From Treponema sp. (GTDB lineage: Bacteria; Spirochaetota; Spirochaetia; Treponematales; Breznakiellaceae): a DNA stretch of 6,349 nucleotides. This document shows positions 4,397-6,349 of the stretch, piece after piece. The stretch covers positions 1-6,349 of the forward strand of contig JAISRW010000075.1 of the NCBI GenBank assembly GCA_031273405.1, read 5' to 3'. The notes under the pieces were generated by a model, which made no database searches, was not told the origin of the DNA, and worked only from the letters and a program-made list of their open reading frames with translations. The number at the start of each line of letters is the position of its first letter. Positions within the stretch are counted from its first letter, which is position 1. Both the position numbers and the translations under genes were made by a program.

Positions 4397-5629
4397 ATGA
4401 ACTATTCCAGCCCGGCAAATCTTGGGGTTCTCGCTTGTCCCGGCGGTGAAGTGTTTGCCGAAGAGGTAATCACCCATCTTAAAAAGGGATACCGGCGTAT
4501 TTTTGAGAATACCACCACCGAACTGGCAAAGCGCTACAGCCTTGATGTAAAATATGTTTCCCACAGGGTTAATTTCATCAACGACGCTATAGCCCCGGCC
4601 CCCCATCTCCCCGGGAATATCGAGAAATTCCGGTCTCCCAGGTTCAAAATTCCGGCCCGGTTCACCTGTTTCGCCAACGGGGAAATCAAGGCCGAGATAC
4701 TGGAATCCGTCCGGGGAAAGGACATCTATATCTTCCAGGACGTGGAGAATCACTATCCGGTGAATTTCAACAACGGTGAGCTCAAAAAAGTCCTCTCGAT
4801 TAACGATCACCTTATGACCCTCCAGGTTACGGTGGACGCGGCCAAATACGCCGGGGCCGACAGGGTAACCCTGGTCCTCCCGGTCTATCCCTATTCCCGG
4901 CAGCATAAGGCCAAGGGGAGGGAAGGGCTTACCGCCAGCAGGGTCGGCAAGATCCTGGAATTTCTGGGGGTTTCACGGATCATCACCCTGGATGTCCATT
5001 CCCGGGAAATCGGCAATTCCTTTACCTGTCTGCGCCTTGAAAACCTCCATGCCAGTTATCAGATTATCCAGGCCCTGTCCAAGATTCCGGGGGTTTTAAA
5101 CGACGATTTTGTCGTGGTTTCCCCGGATACCGGCGCGGTGGATCGCAACAAATTCTACGCCACGGCCCTTAAAAAGCCGCTGGCCCTGCTTTACAAGGAA
5201 AGGGATTATTCCAAAGTGAGCCGGGACGCCCTGGAAAACAATATCGCCGAAATCAAGCTTTTGGGAAGCGTCAGGGATAAAACGGTTTTTATAGCCGACG
5301 ACATGCTGGGAACCGGGGGCACCCTCCTCAAGGCCATGAAATTCCTCAAAACCCAGGGAGCGGGAAAGGTTATCTGCGCCATCAGTCTCCCCCTCTTTTC
5401 CGGGGACGCCATCTCCTATTTTGACGAAGCCTATAAGGAAGGGCTCTTTTTCCGCATCATCGGAACCAACGCGGTTTATCACGAAGAGGTATTAAAGCGG
5501 GAATGGTACATAAGCGTCAATATCACCAAGCTTTTTGCCCTGACCATTTCCCGGCTTCATCAGGGGCTGTCCCTAAGCTCGATTCTGGATAACCGGGATA
5601 TTATCATAAAAACCTTTTCCGAAGGCTGA
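4397..5629 (+). CDS. prs: Ribose-phosphate pyrophosphokinase (PRPP synthetase), long form
   Basis: The enzyme transfers pyrophosphate from ATP to ribose 5-phosphate, giving PRPP for nucleotide, histidine and tryptophan synthesis in the cytoplasm. Motifs in family order are FANGE at residues 92-96 (the FSDGE position), YPYSRQ at 164-169, TLDVHS at 197-202, VVVSPDTGAVDR at 239-250, the flexible catalytic loop around YKERDYS at 266-272 with the expected basic residues, and the PRPP loop VFIADDMLGTGGTL at 297-310. At 410 residues it is about 95 longer than the usual 315. Much of the surplus is an insert between the first helix and FANGE (about residues 28-85), with further extra residues near the C-terminus. 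Long Prs variants are, to my recollection, typical of treponemes. No clear ribosome binding site precedes the ATG, but no other start would keep the N-terminal domain. The sugar-kinase gene begins 10 bases after the stop, suggesting one transcript. Confidence 0.93.
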   Translation: MNYSSPANLGVLACPGGEVFAEEVITHLKKGYRRIFENTTTELAKRYSLDVKYVSHRVNFINDAIAPAPHLPGNIEKFRSPRFKIPARFTCFANGEIKAEILESVRGKDIYIFQDVENHYPVNFNNGELKKVLSINDHLMTLQVTVDAAKYAGADRVTLVLPVYPYSRQHKAKGREGLTASRVGKILEFLGVSRIITLDVHSREIGNSFTCLRLENLHASYQIIQALSKIPGVLNDDFVVVSPDTGAVDRNKFYATALKKPLALLYKERDYSKVSRDALENNIAEIKLLGSVRDKTVFIADDMLGTGGTLLKAMKFLKTQGAGKVICAISLPLFSGDAISYFDEAYKEGLFFRIIGTNAVYHEEVLKREWYISVNITKLFALTISRLHQGLSLSSILDNRDIIIKTFSEG

Positions 5630-5639
5630 TCCGTCCGCC

Positions 5640-6349
5640 ATGACCGGGTTTATCCTCTCTGTTGACATCGGAAGCTCCAGCCTTAAAGCGGCCCTCATAG
5701 ACCGCGAAGGCCGCCTCAAAGCCTTTACCCGTGTGGTCTATGCTCCCCCGGCGGGGAGCCCCGTCCTTTGTTCCCACTGGGAAAGGGCCTTTGCCCTGGC
5801 CCTTGAGGAACTGGCCGCCCGGAGCGGGGCGGTCCCGGAGGCGGTCTGTATTTCCGGGAACGGCCCCACCCTGGTTCCGGTCTCCTCCGGGGGAGATCCC
5901 ATGCCGCCCCTCCACTGGTACGACGGACTAAGTCTTTCTCCACCGGGAGCTTCCTCCCTGTTTCTTCCCGGGGCGGCATGGCTCAAGGAAAACGAACCCG
6001 AGCAGTACGAAAGGACGGCGGCATTTTTTTCGCCCTTTGAATGGCTTTCCCATAGCCTCGGGGCGGAGGCGGTAACGGTTCTTCCATCCGCCGACTACGA
6101 GAGCTTCTACTGGAATAGGGAGGAACTCGGCCTTTTCGGCCTTGAGGCCGAAAAGTTTCTCCCCTTCGCAAAAACGGGAAGCCTTATAGGCAGAGTCTCG
6201 GCGGAAGGAGCGGACCGTTTTAGGGGCCTCCCCCGGGGCATACCCGTTATTGCGGGGGGGCCCGATTTTATCACCGCCATCATCGGGCTTAACGCCCTAA
6301 AACCCGGTTCCGTCTGCGACAGGGCGGGAACTTCCGAGGGCATCAATGT
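5640..6349 (+). CDS. FGGY-family carbohydrate kinase, N-terminal part (runs off the window)
   Basis: The frame opens at ATG 5640 and stays open to the window edge, giving 236 codons of a protein that is usually about 450-520 residues. Residues 9-16 (DIGSSSLK) form the phosphate-1 motif of the actin/hexokinase-fold sugar kinases. ISGNGPTLVP at 71-80 and LHWYDGLS at 91-98 correspond to the substrate-side strands seen as a WNDxR-type motif in xylulokinases. AGGPDFITAIIG at 205-216 contains the presumed catalytic base D209, and AGTSEGIN at 229-236 begins the phosphate-2 motif. The enzyme phosphorylates a sugar or polyol with ATP; WYDGLS is not the standard xylulokinase sequence, so the substrate (pentulose, polyol or other) cannot be set. 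It starts 10 bases after prs with only a weak ribosome binding site, consistent with coupling. All catalytic motifs visible so far are intact. Confidence 0.85.
   Translation, partial: MTGFILSVDIGSSSLKAALIDREGRLKAFTRVVYAPPAGSPVLCSHWERAFALALEELAARSGAVPEAVCISGNGPTLVPVSSGGDPMPPLHWYDGLSLSPPGASSLFLPGAAWLKENEPEQYERTAAFFSPFEWLSHSLGAEAVTVLPSADYESFYWNREELGLFGLEAEKFLPFAKTGSLIGRVSAEGADRFRGLPRGIPVIAGGPDFITAIIGLNALKPGSVCDRAGTSEGIN

Noticed and set aside
4391..4906. 171-residue minus-strand open frame opposite prs
   Set aside because: It is an antisense shadow of a gene with unambiguous catalytic motifs.
1..6349. CRISPR arrays, tRNA or rRNA genes, retron or diversity-generating elements
   Set aside because: No regularly spaced repeats, cloverleaf-like sequence, reverse transcriptase motif or template/variable repeat pair was found on either strand.

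Overview
The window most resembles a spirochaete chromosome, probably a Treponema-type gut or termite-gut lineage. The clues are an unusually long ribose-phosphate pyrophosphokinase, a secreted periplasmic OmpA-domain protein with an atypical peptidoglycan-binding motif, moderately GC-rich coding sequence, and gene families common in treponemes. This is an inference from protein style, not from a marker gene.

Layout. Bases 1-102 are the last codons of a gene that looks like glucose-6-phosphate isomerase. Bases 160-702 encode an intact flavoredoxin-type (flavin reductase-like) protein with a strong ribosome binding site, followed by a hairpin terminator near 712-773. From about 780 to 2640 there is no intact gene. 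This stretch is a graveyard of mobile DNA: a C-terminal scrap of an ISNCY-like transposase (about 911-1087), a phage-tail-assembly-like gene with two apparent single-base losses (1211-1655) behind a good extended -10 promoter, and a full-length but broken serine DNA invertase of the Mpi type on the minus strand (1716-2322). Beyond these lie a 13-bp near-perfect inverted repeat pair bracketing a short AT-rich segment (2361-2445) and a hairpin-rich leader (2485-2591).

From 2645 to the right edge, four plus-strand genes run tightly together: a small cytoplasmic protein distantly like the HbpS/GlcG family, a secreted OmpA-domain protein whose start overlaps the previous stop by one base, a long-form PRPP synthetase (prs), and the first 236 codons of an FGGY-family sugar kinase that runs off the window. 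The junctions are a 1-base overlap, a 28-base gap and a 10-base gap, so they may be co-transcribed. Prs and the sugar kinase fit central sugar and nucleotide metabolism (PRPP from ribose 5-phosphate; phosphorylation of an imported sugar). The functional link to the OmpA and HbpS-like genes is not evident.

The most interesting part is 1211-2445. A decayed tail-assembly-like gene lies convergent to a decayed DNA invertase, and an inverted repeat pair flanks a promoter-like segment just upstream of the invertase. This could be the fossil of a phase-variation module, though an insertion-sequence or MITE remnant explains the repeat pair equally well.
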